From Hyphomicrobiales bacterium (GTDB lineage Bacteria; Pseudomonadota; Alphaproteobacteria; Rhizobiales; Rhizobiaceae), in assembly GCA_900473795.1 (NCBI GenBank), contig UCMT01000033.1:1-64000 (forward strand): a DNA stretch of 64,000 nucleotides, written 5' to 3'. The notes beneath the pieces were generated by a model. The model was not told the origin of the DNA. It did no database searches and saw only the letters and a list, made by a program, of their open reading frames with translations. A program made the translations under genes and the position numbers. Positions 34,959-45,074 of this stretch are shown piece by piece. Every line of letters starts with the position of its first letter. Positions within the stretch are counted from its first letter, which is position 1.

Positions 34959-35963
34959 TTAAGCAAGGTGTCGCTTCAAGAAATGCAACGCCATTCCCTG
35001 CGCGCTTTTCGGTAAGGAATGGGCGCCAAAAAATATGCCCAACTCCGGCTGCATGCCAGAGGCTCCGCCTGCTTTTTCCACTATCGCAAAAAAATGTTGC
35101 GCGCTTTCCGTCTGAAAATGGCGATCTTCGGATCCGGTCCGCATGAAAAGTGGACGGTCGGCGGCGAGAGAGGCCATGTGCGGAAAGTCGGCAAGCATGG
35201 TCAGGTGCGGATGAAGCGTATAGAAAGCCGACTGACCTTTCAAAAGTGTGGCGCCGGGGACAAGTAGATCCCGCCTGGTTCCTGCCCAGGAGAATGCCGC
35301 ACACGCTCGAACGCGTTGTTCAAGCGCGGCCACCTGCCAGGCGCGAAAGCCGCCGAACGAAAAGCCTAGGGTGCCAATGCATGTCGGATCGATCTCTGGC
35401 TGCCGGCTCAACCAGTCGAAGGTGGCAAGATCGTCTGCTGCTACCAGCCCCGCCAGGCTCCATCCGGCCTGCATGACCTGTGCCGCAAGCGCCTGCTGTT
35501 CTCCGTAACCGCCTGCAAAACGCGAGCCCCATCCGAGCGCATCGCAGATGAGAATGGCGTAGCCCTGTGCGACGAGGTCGTCGGCCAGAAACCGGCCATC
35601 GTAATGTTGCGCGGCATGAGCCTTCCCGGCGTCGCAAGACACAACCTTCCGCCAGCCTATGTCGAAGACGCCGCCATGGTCGTGCATGAGGAGGATCGCA
35701 GGATACGGGCCACGACCCTGCGGCAGCATCATTACGGCTTCCCCGCAATCCCCGGTCGCATAATGGAAACGCAGATGACGGTGGGTACCTTGATCTTCGA
35801 GGACTTCAGAGCGAATGGCGCTCGATGGAGGCAGGCCCCCGCGCCAGATGCCGCGCAACTCTTTCTGCCATTCGCCAAAGGGCTCGCGAACGGCGAGCGG
35901 ATAGCGGTGCGTGGCGATCCTCTCTGTCAGAAATGGAAGAAGTGCTTCAGATGGCGCTGTCAT
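34959..35963 (-). CDS. Alpha/beta hydrolase (dienelactone-hydrolase/acetyl-esterase type)
   Basis: A 334-residue alpha/beta hydrolase with the nucleophile elbow GFSFGG, an oxyanion LLMHDHGGVFDIG region, and a catalytic-type His near the end in FFGAHSLP. No signal peptide, so it is cytoplasmic. ATG 35963 lies inside the last codons of the ABC ATPase gene upstream (17-base overlap), so the two are translated together. A role in removing acyl groups from imported pectin fragments is plausible, but the substrate is not known. Confidence 0.8.
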   Translation of the reverse strand: MTAPSEALLPFLTERIATHRYPLAVREPFGEWQKELRGIWRGGLPPSSAIRSEVLEDQGTHRHLRFHYATGDCGEAVMMLPQGRGPYPAILLMHDHGGVFDIGWRKVVSCDAGKAHAAQHYDGRFLADDLVAQGYAILICDALGWGSRFAGGYGEQQALAAQVMQAGWSLAGLVAADDLATFDWLSRQPEIDPTCIGTLGFSFGGFRAWQVAALEQRVRACAAFSWAGTRRDLLVPGATLLKGQSAFYTLHPHLTMLADFPHMASLAADRPLFMRTGSEDRHFQTESAQHFFAIVEKAGGASGMQPELGIFFGAHSLPKSAQGMALHFLKRHLA

Positions 35964-36705
35964 ATTCCAGAGAGGCGTCGATGAGTTGCCGGGCATACGG
36001 ATGGGTCGCCTTGTTGCCCTCAAGCATATCCCGGCTCAGAATCTCGACAATATCACCTGCCTGCATCACCGCAAAACGATCGCACATGTAATCCACCACG
36101 GCCAGATCATGGCTTACCATGAGGTAGGTGAAGCCCTTCCTCGCGCGGAGATCGGCAAGCAGGTTCAGGATTTCGGCCTGCACCGAAACGTCGAGCGCAG
36201 AGGTGGGCTCGTCCAAAAGCAGGATCGAAGGCTCAAGGATCAGCGCGCGGGCAATCGCCACGCGCTGGCGCTGGCCACCGGAAAGTTGATGCGGGTAGCG
36301 ATCGAGGAACTCCACCGGCAGGCCGACCTCGGTAATCGCCCGTTCCATGCGCTCCTTCTGGCGATCCAGCTTATGGATACGGAGAGGCTCCGAAAGCACC
36401 GTGCGAACTGACTGGCGCGGATGGAGCGAACCGTAAGGGTCCTGAAAAACCATCTGGAGGGTGCGACATCGTTCGATCAGGGGCATATCGCGCACCGACT
36501 GGTTGCCGAGCCGTATCTCACCCTCCCATTGTTTGAAAAGCAGCGACATACAGCGCAGGATGGTCGACTTGCCGGAGCCGCTTTCGCCGACCAGGCCGAA
36601 ACATTCACCCGGCTCCACGGAAAACGATACATTGGGGAGGATAGTCACGGCTTTTGAACCCTCTCCCAACGTGATCGTCAGGTTCTTAACATTGACCGAT
36701 TTCAT
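35947..36705 (-). CDS. Peptide-type ABC transporter ATPase (OppF/DppF-like)
   Basis: A 252-residue ATPase with Walker A GESGSGKST, signature [16 protein letters not shown], and Walker B ILLLDEPTSALD; a switch His in VSHDLAVVDY. It belongs to the nickel/peptide (Opp/Dpp) class that works as a pair of different ATPases. ATG 36705 overlaps the stop of the preceding ATPase gene as ATGA and follows GGAGGTG. Part of the galacturonate-cluster importer. Confidence 0.92.
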   Translation of the reverse strand: MKSVNVKNLTITLGEGSKAVTILPNVSFSVEPGECFGLVGESGSGKSTILRCMSLLFKQWEGEIRLGNQSVRDMPLIERCRTLQMVFQDPYGSLHPRQSVRTVLSEPLRIHKLDRQKERMERAITEVGLPVEFLDRYPHQLSGGQRQRVAIARALILEPSILLLDEPTSALDVSVQAEILNLLADLRARKGFTYLMVSHDLAVVDYMCDRFAVMQAGDIVEILSRDMLEGNKATHPYARQLIDASLEYDSAI

Positions 36706-37556
36706 GCCTGCACCTCCAGAGGTTCCTTCCACTCCGGCCGGCGATCGAGCACCTTGAGCGGCGTCCGTCCGCCGCCTATGCGCGGCTGTGCGGCAAGAAG
36801 ACCCTGGGTGTAAGGGTGCTGGGCGTTCGACAGCTCCGGAGCCTTCAGGCTTTCAACCACCTGTCCAGCGTACATGATCAAGACGCGATCGCAGAAATTT
36901 CGCACGAGATTGAGATCGTGGCTGATCATGATCAGACCGATGCCGCGTTCGCTGACCAGCCGGTCCAGAATGTTGAGAACCTGCAGACGGACGGTCACGT
37001 CGAGCGCGGATGTGGGCTCGTCTGCGATAACGACGTCGGGATCGGTGAGGAGCATCATGGCGATCATGATGCGCTGACCCATGCCGCCCGAAACCTCATG
37101 GGGATAGAGATCGTAGACGCGTTCGGGGTCTCTGATCTGGACCGCCTGAAGCATGTCGATAGTCTTTGCACGCGCGTCCGCCTTGGCGCACTTGAAATGG
37201 GTCAGATAGGCCTCCGAAATCTGGTCGCCGACGCGACGGATCGGATTGAGCGAGAATTTTGGGTCTTGCAGGATCATCGACATGCGACGTCCGCGAACTT
37301 TAAGCATTTCGCGCTCGGAGATATTGAGGAGATCGAGCTCTTCGAAACGAATGCTTTCAGCGGTGATGCGCGCCGTCGGCAAAAGCCGCAGGAGCGCGCG
37401 CCCTATCGTCGATTTACCGGAGCCGCTCTCGCCGACGATGCCAAGCTTTTCACGACCGAGCTTAAACGAGACATTGCGTACCGCATCGATATAGCCGCCG
37501 TCGCTGCGATAGCCAACGCTGAGTTTCCTCACATCGAGAATATGTTCACCGGTCAT
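36702..37556 (-). CDS. Peptide-type ABC transporter ATPase (OppD/DppD-like)
   Basis: A 284-residue ATPase with Walker A GESGSGKST, the signature VSGGMGQRIMIAMMLL and Walker B VVIADEPTSALD. The C-terminal part is shorter than in most OppD proteins (usually about 320-330), but the AQHPYTQGLLAAQP motif is present. It starts 4 bases after the DppC-type permease stop. Confidence 0.92.
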   Translation of the reverse strand: MTGEHILDVRKLSVGYRSDGGYIDAVRNVSFKLGREKLGIVGESGSGKSTIGRALLRLLPTARITAESIRFEELDLLNISEREMLKVRGRRMSMILQDPKFSLNPIRRVGDQISEAYLTHFKCAKADARAKTIDMLQAVQIRDPERVYDLYPHEVSGGMGQRIMIAMMLLTDPDVVIADEPTSALDVTVRLQVLNILDRLVSERGIGLIMISHDLNLVRNFCDRVLIMYAGQVVESLKAPELSNAQHPYTQGLLAAQPRIGGGRTPLKVLDRRPEWKEPLEVQA

Positions 37557-37560
37557 AGGT

Positions 37561-38445
37561 CTATCTCCGGTTCATTTGTTTGGGATCGAGCGCGTCGCGC
37601 AGCCCGTCGCCAAGAAGGTTGAAAGCAAGGCCTACGAGAAGAATAGCAAGACCGGGGAAGGTAACGAGCCACCAGCTGTCGATCATGTAGCGACGACCCA
37701 TTGCAATCATGGCACCCCATTCCGGCACCGGCGGCTGGGCGCCGAGACCCAGGAAGCCCAACCCCGCGGCAGTGAGGATGACCGTCGCCATGTTGAGGGT
37801 GAGGCGGATGAGGACCGAGGGAAGACACATCGGCACGATCGACTTGAGGACGATGCGTGAAGTGGAAGCACCCTGCAAACGGGCCGCAGCCACGTAGTCG
37901 GCGCTGCGGAAGGTCAGCGTTTCGGCGCGCGCCAGACGCGCGATTGGCGGCCAAGACGTCAACGCGATGGCGATGATCGCATTGTTAAGACTGGGACCGA
38001 GAGCCGCGACAAAGGCGAGCGAAAGGATCAGGCTTGGGAAGGACAGAAAAATATCGGTGATGCGCATCATGATGGTATCGTATTTTCCCCCGAGATAGCC
38101 GGCTGTCGTTCCGACAAATATGCCGATAGGGCCAACGACGATGGAAACGAGGGATATGATCGTAAGCGTGATACGCGTGCCGTAAACAAGACGGCTGAAA
38201 ATATCGCGACCCAGTTCATCCGTGCCGAACAGATGCGCTCCGCCGGGCGCGGCCAGCGTATTGTTGAGATCCTGGGCGTACGGTCCAAACGGGGCGATCC
38301 AGGGCGCGAAAACGGCAACGCCGATCAGCACCGAGATGACCAGAAGTCCGAAAGCTGAGGTCGGGCTTTTCATCAGGAAACGCAGGATGTTGCCAAGTGC
38401 CAGAAGGGGACCGGGAACAGCGAGTTTTGTGGCCTGGGTCGTCAT
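37561..38445 (-). CDS. Peptide-type ABC transporter permease (DppC-like)
   Basis: A 294-residue inner-membrane permease with about six helices and the DppC landmark GTDELGRDIFSRLVYGTRIT. The EAA loop is AARLQGASTSRIVLKSIVP. It overlaps the stop of the DppB-like gene by one base. Such importers also take up oligosaccharides and sugar acids; with galacturonate enzymes around, a pectin fragment or uronate is the likely cargo. Confidence 0.93.
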   Translation of the reverse strand: MTTQATKLAVPGPLLALGNILRFLMKSPTSAFGLLVISVLIGVAVFAPWIAPFGPYAQDLNNTLAAPGGAHLFGTDELGRDIFSRLVYGTRITLTIISLVSIVVGPIGIFVGTTAGYLGGKYDTIMMRITDIFLSFPSLILSLAFVAALGPSLNNAIIAIALTSWPPIARLARAETLTFRSADYVAAARLQGASTSRIVLKSIVPMCLPSVLIRLTLNMATVILTAAGLGFLGLGAQPPVPEWGAMIAMGRRYMIDSWWLVTFPGLAILLVGLAFNLLGDGLRDALDPKQMNRR

Positions 38446-39527
38446 CAGCGCGTCCTCGGATCAAAAATTCGATAGAGCATGTCGGAAATCAGGTTGAGGG
38501 TGATGAAGATCACTCCTACGATCAGCACGCATGTCATCACGGCGTTCATGTCGCCGATCAGCATATTGTTGGTCAGATATTGCCCGAAACCCGGCCAAGC
38601 GAAAACCGTCTCGATCAAGACAGCGCCTTCAAGCAGCGAGCCATATGCCAGCGCTACGATTGTGACGAGCTGGACGCGGATGTTGAGGAAGGCGTGCCGC
38701 CAGATCGTCTGGCGGCTGGACAGGCCTTTGACGCGGGCGGTCGTGATATATTCCTGATTGATCTGATCGAGCATGAAGCTGCGCGTCATGCGGGTTATAT
38801 AGGCCGAAGACGAGTAGCCGAGAATGCTCGCAGGCAGGATAAGATGGTTGAGCGCCGAGCGAAAAACCTCCCAGTCCTGCGCCAGAGCGGAATCGATCAG
38901 CAGGAACCCTGTGCGCTCGTCGACAAGACCGATATAGAAATCGGCCATCCGACCGCTGCCTCCGACCCAACCCAGTGTGGCATAGAAAACCAGAAGGCCG
39001 ATCATGCCGGTCCAGAAGATCGGCATCGAATGGCCCATCAGGCTGAATACACGGATGACGTGATCCGGCCACCGGTCCTTGTTGACGGCCGCAAGAACAC
39101 CCAGGCTCACGCCGAGCGTCGCACCAATCAGGATAGCAAAGGTAGCGAGCTCGATGGTCGCGGGCAGCACGTGAAGAATATCGGTGATGACGGGTTGTCC
39201 AGTGCGGATCGACACTCCGAAATTGCCGGTTAGCACGTCACGCAGATAGATGAGAAACTGCTCCCATAGCGGACGGTCGAGCCCAAGCTGACGAAATACC
39301 ATTTCGTAGGTTTCGCGCGTGGCGTCTTCGCCGACGATGGCGCGCACCGGGTCAGACGGCATCATGCGTCCGATAACAAACGTCAGCACCAAGAGGCCGA
39401 AAAGAGTTACCGCGACGGTGAAAAGCTGCGACATCATCGGACGCCAGTTGAACGGGCGCCTGATCTTCTTAGCAGGGCTTACGGCGAGGGCAGAGCCCCA
39501 GCCAGCTGTCTTGGAATTTTTTGACAT
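38445..39527 (-). CDS. Peptide-type ABC transporter permease (DppB-like)
   Basis: A 360-residue permease with six helices. Motifs QLGLDRPLWEQFLIYLRDVL and the EAA-like ARVKGLSSRQTIWRHAFLNI match DppB/OppB. ATG 39527 has GGGAGGAG 4 bases upstream, preferable to the frame's first codon. It heads the transporter part of the operon, 85 bases after the cupin gene. Confidence 0.93.
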   Translation of the reverse strand: MSKNSKTAGWGSALAVSPAKKIRRPFNWRPMMSQLFTVAVTLFGLLVLTFVIGRMMPSDPVRAIVGEDATRETYEMVFRQLGLDRPLWEQFLIYLRDVLTGNFGVSIRTGQPVITDILHVLPATIELATFAILIGATLGVSLGVLAAVNKDRWPDHVIRVFSLMGHSMPIFWTGMIGLLVFYATLGWVGGSGRMADFYIGLVDERTGFLLIDSALAQDWEVFRSALNHLILPASILGYSSSAYITRMTRSFMLDQINQEYITTARVKGLSSRQTIWRHAFLNIRVQLVTIVALAYGSLLEGAVLIETVFAWPGFGQYLTNNMLIGDMNAVMTCVLIVGVIFITLNLISDMLYRIFDPRTR

Positions 39528-39612
39528 TCGCTCCTCCCGCATGATGGCTGCTCAGCAAAGTCATCATACATATTTACTTATTTGTCATATGTTGCTGCGG
39601 ATTGTCAATCAA

Positions 39613-39957
39613 CTACCGGTTTGCAAGCGGATACGAAATGATCATCTCAAGGGGTGCATCACCGATCTGGCGAATGCCGACCGTATCGCCGCGGTAAAGA
39701 TAGGCCATCATGCCGCCGCCCAGGTAATGCGCCTGCTCGTTAGAAAACACTTCGCCTTTGCCGGAGATGACGTAGTAGACCTCGTCATGATCAATCAGAT
39801 GCGCGCCGATTGCCGAACCGGGATGGAGAATGCGCTTCCTGAATTCCAGCGTCCGGTTCGGGATATCCGCCGTCAGGCGAAATGCCGTGGACATACCGAT
39901 CTTGCCATGTGGCGTCGCTTCCTCCCGGCGCATGTCTTCCTCCGCGATGATGATCAC
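39613..39957 (-). CDS. Cupin-domain protein
   Basis: A 114-residue single-domain cupin. Motif 1 is seen as GAHLIDHDEVYYVISGKGEV and motif 2 as DTVGIRQIGDAP. The first motif retains His and Glu-like ligands, so a metal could be bound. Start is GTG 39957 behind GGAGGGG. In uronate clusters similar cupins are often of unknown role (sugar-acid binding, lactone or keto-acid handling). It is in the operon between the enolase-like gene and the importer. Confidence 0.8.
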   Translation of the reverse strand: MIIIAEEDMRREEATPHGKIGMSTAFRLTADIPNRTLEFRKRILHPGSAIGAHLIDHDEVYYVISGKGEVFSNEQAHYLGGGMMAYLYRGDTVGIRQIGDAPLEMIISYPLANR

Positions 39958-40013
39958 GACCCCTCCACCGACGGATGAACTCTCCCGATATTCATCCGTC
40001 CTGTTGCAGTTTC

Positions 40014-41171
40014 TCAGGCAGACTTCTTGACGAGGTTATTGTCGATGAAATCGAAATTGATATCCTCGCCGATGCCCGGACGATCCGGGACAAGCACGAA
40101 GCCGTCTTCGTCCATCGGGTCGGAAAGCGAATTCAGGTAGTCGAAGCCATCGTCATATTCGAGGAATGGGTGCAGCAGGCCACGCTCATACCAGCGGCAG
40201 TTCTTGGCTGAAGCCACGACGTGCAGGTTCATCGCCGTGTTGCCGTGAACTTCGCAATCCATGCCGAAGGATTCGGCAAGACGCATCGTCTTGAGAGCCG
40301 GCGTAATGCCGCCGACGTCGTTCACACCGGTACGCAGGATATCGACTGCGCCAGATGTGATCCACTCTGCGCGGTGCCAGTGCTTGCCGGCGGCGCTCTC
40401 AGGCCCGAGGACCGGAATATCGAGGTTGTCAGCCAGCCATTTGTAGGAGGACATCGACTGCTCGTCCATGCTTTCCTCGATCCAGTCGAAGCCGAGCTTT
40501 TCCAATCCACGACCGAGTTCAAGCGAATCCACTCGGCTGTACCAGTGGAATGCGTCGATCATAAGATGAATATCGGGGCCCACTGCTTCGCGAACTGCAG
40601 CGCAGGCCTTGATGTCCATCTTCACGTCGGGTGCCCAGCTGACGGGCGGCATCCAGGTGTGCAGCTTGATACCCTTGTAGCCGCGCTTGACCAGCTTTTC
40701 AGCAAATCGAGCGTAGTCTTCCGGCGTCGCCAGGCCACCTTCCAACTCGTCGCCGCACATCACCGATCCATATGCACGGACCTTGTCGCGATAAGCACCG
40801 ATCAGCTTGTGGACCGGCTGATTAAGCGTACGTCCCGCCAGATCCCATAACGCGACATCGACCGCCGCGAGCGTACGGTCGGTGAGCTGTGTTGCCGAAC
40901 CGCGCTGCCAGTGCGCCAGATCCTGCCAGAGCCGTTCGCGATCACGATGATCCTGACCGATCAGCACCTTCTTGACAAACTTGTCGATCAGATGCGGGCG
41001 TACGATTTCCGGCGCGGTAAAGCTGTAGCCCTCATGGCCGTCCTCGGTGCGAATGATGAGCATTGCCTGTTGCACCTGGTGCGCAGGACCGGGATGCGCA
41101 TGGCCCGCGCTATCGGAATGGCGGCGCGTCGTGGTCAGGAAGGTTTTAACCGAAACATCAGTGATGATCAT
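40014..41171 (-). CDS. Enolase-superfamily sugar-acid dehydratase-like protein
   Basis: A 385-residue mandelate-racemase-like enzyme. A K-x-H motif (GIKLHTW) stands where the base lies; metal ligands are in MIDAFHW, IEESMDEQ and GPESAAG; a second base His is in EVHGNTAMN. It differs from the neighbouring Gci (378 residues) in its capping domain (PGPAHQVQQAML start). Likely acts on a sugar acid or its lactone, but the substrate is not established. It lies between the lactonase-like gene and the cupin in one operon. Confidence 0.85.
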   Translation of the reverse strand: MIITDVSVKTFLTTTRRHSDSAGHAHPGPAHQVQQAMLIIRTEDGHEGYSFTAPEIVRPHLIDKFVKKVLIGQDHRDRERLWQDLAHWQRGSATQLTDRTLAAVDVALWDLAGRTLNQPVHKLIGAYRDKVRAYGSVMCGDELEGGLATPEDYARFAEKLVKRGYKGIKLHTWMPPVSWAPDVKMDIKACAAVREAVGPDIHLMIDAFHWYSRVDSLELGRGLEKLGFDWIEESMDEQSMSSYKWLADNLDIPVLGPESAAGKHWHRAEWITSGAVDILRTGVNDVGGITPALKTMRLAESFGMDCEVHGNTAMNLHVVASAKNCRWYERGLLHPFLEYDDGFDYLNSLSDPMDEDGFVLVPDRPGIGEDINFDFIDNNLVKKSA

Positions 41172-41203
41172 CGTATCGTCTTTCGTATTGAGGCACGGGC
41201 GGA

Positions 41204-42067
41204 TTACAAGGCGGGAAAACCAAACAGATGCTGCGGATTTTCCACGAGGGCGAGATCGCGCGCCCGCTCGTTCGGGAACCAGCCGAGTACTGTATCCGTC
41301 AGCCGCGCATCCTGCGGATATTCTTCCGTGGTCTTGGCGAGATTGTGTGGCCAGTTCGTTCCCCAGACGATCCGCTCGGGCGCATGGGCTGCGATCTTGC
41401 GGGCAACGGCGGCAATGTCTTCGTAGTCCGGCCCGCCGGATTTCGAGGATTCATAGCACCCGGCGAACTTGAACCAGACGTTACCACGGTCGATCAGCCC
41501 CTTCACTGCATCGATATGCGCATTCGAAACCCCATCGAAAAACTTGCCATGGTGATCGAAAACCCAGTTCGATCTGATTTTCTCAAGGTGGGGCAGGTGT
41601 TTTAGAAGATCGCTGCCGTTGAACTGCACCGCCATCATCCAGCCCAGCGACTGTGCCCGTGCGTCCACGCCTTCAAGGCCGGACAGACCCAGAGCACCGC
41701 CCGGAAGATCCATGATGCGGGCGCCGACAACGCCGGCGTCAGAAAGTTTCTTGAGTTCGGCATCGGTTTCATCCGGCTTGATGACCGCAACGCCTTTCGC
41801 AACGTCGCCCATCTCCTTGAGGCAGGCGACGAGATTGCGATTGTCGAACTGATGTGCGTTTCCTTGCGTGATGACGACACGCTCGATGCCGATCCATTGC
41901 ATGAGCCGGCGATATTGATCGGCGCCCGGCAGAGAGCCGCCGGGAAGCGGCGGTCCGCCCTCCTGCGCATCGAAGCCGGGCAGATACATATGCATCTGGG
42001 CATCGACCGCTCCGCGTGGCAGTTTTGTTTTCGGTGATGTTCCGGACAGCTTACGAATGATGGTCAT
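41204..42067 (-). CDS. gli: D-galactarolactone isomerase
   Basis: A 287-residue amidohydrolase-fold enzyme that converts galactaro-1,5-lactone into the 1,4-lactone used by Gci. It resembles the Agrobacterium enzyme closely in memory: MTIIRKLSGT start, GAVDAQMHMYLPG with a degenerate HxH, VVITQGNAHQ, NWVFDHHGKFF, and IVWGTNWPH. The 4-base overlap with gci shows coupling. It belongs to the oxidative galacturonate pathway. Confidence 0.88.
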   Translation of the reverse strand: MTIIRKLSGTSPKTKLPRGAVDAQMHMYLPGFDAQEGGPPLPGGSLPGADQYRRLMQWIGIERVVITQGNAHQFDNRNLVACLKEMGDVAKGVAVIKPDETDAELKKLSDAGVVGARIMDLPGGALGLSGLEGVDARAQSLGWMMAVQFNGSDLLKHLPHLEKIRSNWVFDHHGKFFDGVSNAHIDAVKGLIDRGNVWFKFAGCYESSKSGGPDYEDIAAVARKIAAHAPERIVWGTNWPHNLAKTTEEYPQDARLTDTVLGWFPNERARDLALVENPQHLFGFPAL

Positions 42068-43199
42068 GCGTCTTTCATCCTGAATTCCTTGAGGGCGGCG
42101 CGGTCGATCTCGATCCCGAGGCCTGGACCATCAGGGATCGTCACGATGCCCGCCTGATGTTCGAGCGGCTCTGTCACGACCGCCTGACGGAAAGGGTTAT
42201 AGGTTCGGTCGAATTCGAGAATGGGCTCGATCGGCCTGTTGCGCGCTGGATCAGGTACCATTGCCGCCACGAATTGAAGCGCGGCCGCGATCTGTACTGC
42301 GGTTCCCCACACATGCGGGACAACGCGAATTCCGTGGACTGAGGCAAAGTCGGCGATCTTGCGCGCTTCCGAAAAACCGCCGCAGCCGCAAAGGTCCGGC
42401 TGGATGATATCGATGCTGCGGGTTTCGATCGGCTCCCGCATTCCCCAGCGCGTGTGCCAGGTTTCGCCACCGGCAACAGGAATAGGCTGCCCTACACGCA
42501 CCGCGCGATATGCGCCGAGCTGTTCGGGAACAACGGGCTCCTCGAACCAGTCGACGCCATACTCGGCTGCGGCTCTTCCCACCCGAACGGCTTCGACGGC
42601 GTCGTAACCGTGATTTGCGTCGATCATCAGCTTCATCCCGGGACCGATGGCCTCGCGGACTGCTTTAATGACGCGCAGATCCTCATCCGGGTCGAAGCCG
42701 ATCTTGATCTTGCAGGCGTGAAAACCGGCATCGCGATGACCTGCCATCTCGGACGCGTTGTCCTCGACCCGGTCGACACCGTCACGTTTGAAACTGCCGG
42801 TCGCATATGCCTTGACGGACGTGCGAAAACACCCGCCGAGCAACGTGGAGACCGGCACACCGAAATGCTTTCCCTTGATGTCCCACAACGCGATATCGAT
42901 GCCGGAAAGCGCGGCGACCGTCAGGCCGCGCTGGCCCTGGTCACGGAGCGCATTATAGAGCAGCGCCCAGATCTTTTCGGTTTCCAGCGGGTTCTGGCCG
43001 ATCAGCCAGTTCGCGTAGGTTTCGACGATGGCAGCATTGGCGCGGGCCGGACCCAGGCACTCGCCCCAGCCTGTCGTACCATCGTCGCAGATGACCTCGA
43101 CCAGCACGTGACTTCTTCTGTCGAAACGCATGGATGCACTTTCGAAGGCTGTTTCCAGCCTGTATTCCAGAAGATGCGTGCGGATCGAGACAATTTTCA

Positions 43200-43200
<1 letters not shown>
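42064..43200 (-). CDS. gci: Galactarolactone cycloisomerase
   Basis: A 378-residue enolase-superfamily enzyme that opens galactaro-1,4-lactone to 3-deoxy-2-keto-hexarate. Length and motifs agree with the Agrobacterium enzyme: start MKIVSIRTHLLEYRL, ESASMRFDRRSHVLVE, catalytic K-x-K in CKIKIGF, metal ligands in MIDANHGY, FEEPVVPE and GGETWH, and the second base His in VPHVWGT. Its start touches the kdgD stop, so they are coupled. Confidence 0.93.
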
Positions 43201-44156
<956 letters not shown>

Positions 44157-44173
44157 CTACTTAGCATACGTCT

Positions 44174-44200
44174 GTCAACAAGTTGTATTATATGTTTAGC
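44174..44200. promoter_or_regulatory. Operator-like element upstream of kdgD
   Basis: The sequence TGTATTATATG at about 44183-44193 lies between the FadR-type regulator gene and kdgD. It resembles TGTATGATATG in the palindrome at 45021-45039 upstream of udh. A second weak palindrome (GTATAC ... GCATAC) is just before it. Probably the regulator binds here. Confidence 0.45.
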
Positions 44201-44925
44201 TGCGAACGGCGTAAAATCGCACGATAGCGGGCCTGGCTTCCCTTCAGATGCCGGCGCATAGCTTCCCGCGCACCATCTTCATCGCCGTTCGAGATGGCAT
44301 CGATAATGGCACTATGCTCCTCGTGTAGCTTGGCTATGTAATCGCCCGAGCTTGCATCCTGTCCGGTCTGCAGGGCGGCGCGCGGAATGACGCCGCTGCC
44401 GATCATCGATAGAAACTCCCGAAACCGTGGATTGTTGGCTGCATCTGCAATGGCCAGATGCAGTGCGAAATCCGCGGCGGTGGTGGGTTCCCCCCGTTCC
44501 AGGCACTCCAGGATCTGCCGATGACAGTCGACGATCTTTTCTTCCTGCTGCGGTGAACGGCGTAAGGCGGCCAGGCCTGCGGCTTCGACCTCCACCCCGG
44601 TTCGCAGCTCGAGGAGTTCGATGACCGAAGAGATGCGTTCATAGTTAAGGTTCTGAAAAGGCATGATTTCCGGCTGCGGCGCATCAAGCACGAAAACGCC
44701 TGCGCCCTGCCTTGCCTCCACCAGCCCGTCTGAGCGGAGTGCTGCGATGGCCTCGCGCACCACAGTGCGGCTGACACCATATTCCTGCGTGAGTTTCGCT
44801 TCGCTGGGCAGTCTTTCGCCGGGCTTGAATTCTCCAGACTGAATCGACTGGCGAAGGATTTTACTCACTCGCATAACGAGATTGCCTGACGGGCGAGAGG
44901 TTTTGTCGTCGAGTTGCTCTGTCAC
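44188..44925 (-). CDS. FadR-subfamily GntR regulator
   Basis: A 245-residue GntR regulator. The N-terminal winged helix contains LPSEAKLTQEYGVSRTVVRE and ALRSDGLVEARQGAGVFVLD; the C-terminal FCD helical domain (from about residue 105) has ALHLAIADAANNPRF and EEHSAIIDAI with His residues that usually bind a metal and ligand. It lies between the minus-strand operon and the divergent udh operon, so it is their likely repressor, induced by a galacturonate-derived metabolite. GTG 44925 is chosen over TTG 44982 by its GAAAGAAG. Confidence 0.9.
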   Translation of the reverse strand: MTEQLDDKTSRPSGNLVMRVSKILRQSIQSGEFKPGERLPSEAKLTQEYGVSRTVVREAIAALRSDGLVEARQGAGVFVLDAPQPEIMPFQNLNYERISSVIELLELRTGVEVEAAGLAALRRSPQQEEKIVDCHRQILECLERGEPTTAADFALHLAIADAANNPRFREFLSMIGSGVIPRAALQTGQDASSGDYIAKLHEEHSAIIDAISNGDEDGAREAMRRHLKGSQARYRAILRRSQLNI

Positions 44926-45020
44926 GGGCTTCTTTCTATTGTCCAACCGGATTAAACAGCGCGCGGGCGCGTCATAAGTCAAGTTCCCGCGTCAAAGCAT
45001 GCAGATTGACCATAAACTAT

Positions 45021-45039
45021 CAACATGTATGATATGTTG
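45021..45039. promoter_or_regulatory. Palindromic operator upstream of udh
   Basis: CAACAT (45021-45026), 7-base spacer, ATGTTG (45034-45039): perfect 6-base arms 36 bases before the GTG start of udh. Matching half-sites appear before kdgD and before the importer genes (CATCATACATATT near 39563). This is the best candidate binding site of the FadR-type regulator. Confidence 0.55.
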
Positions 45040-45074
45040 GAAATTCCGATAGAGCAAGCATGGGAGCTTTCAGC

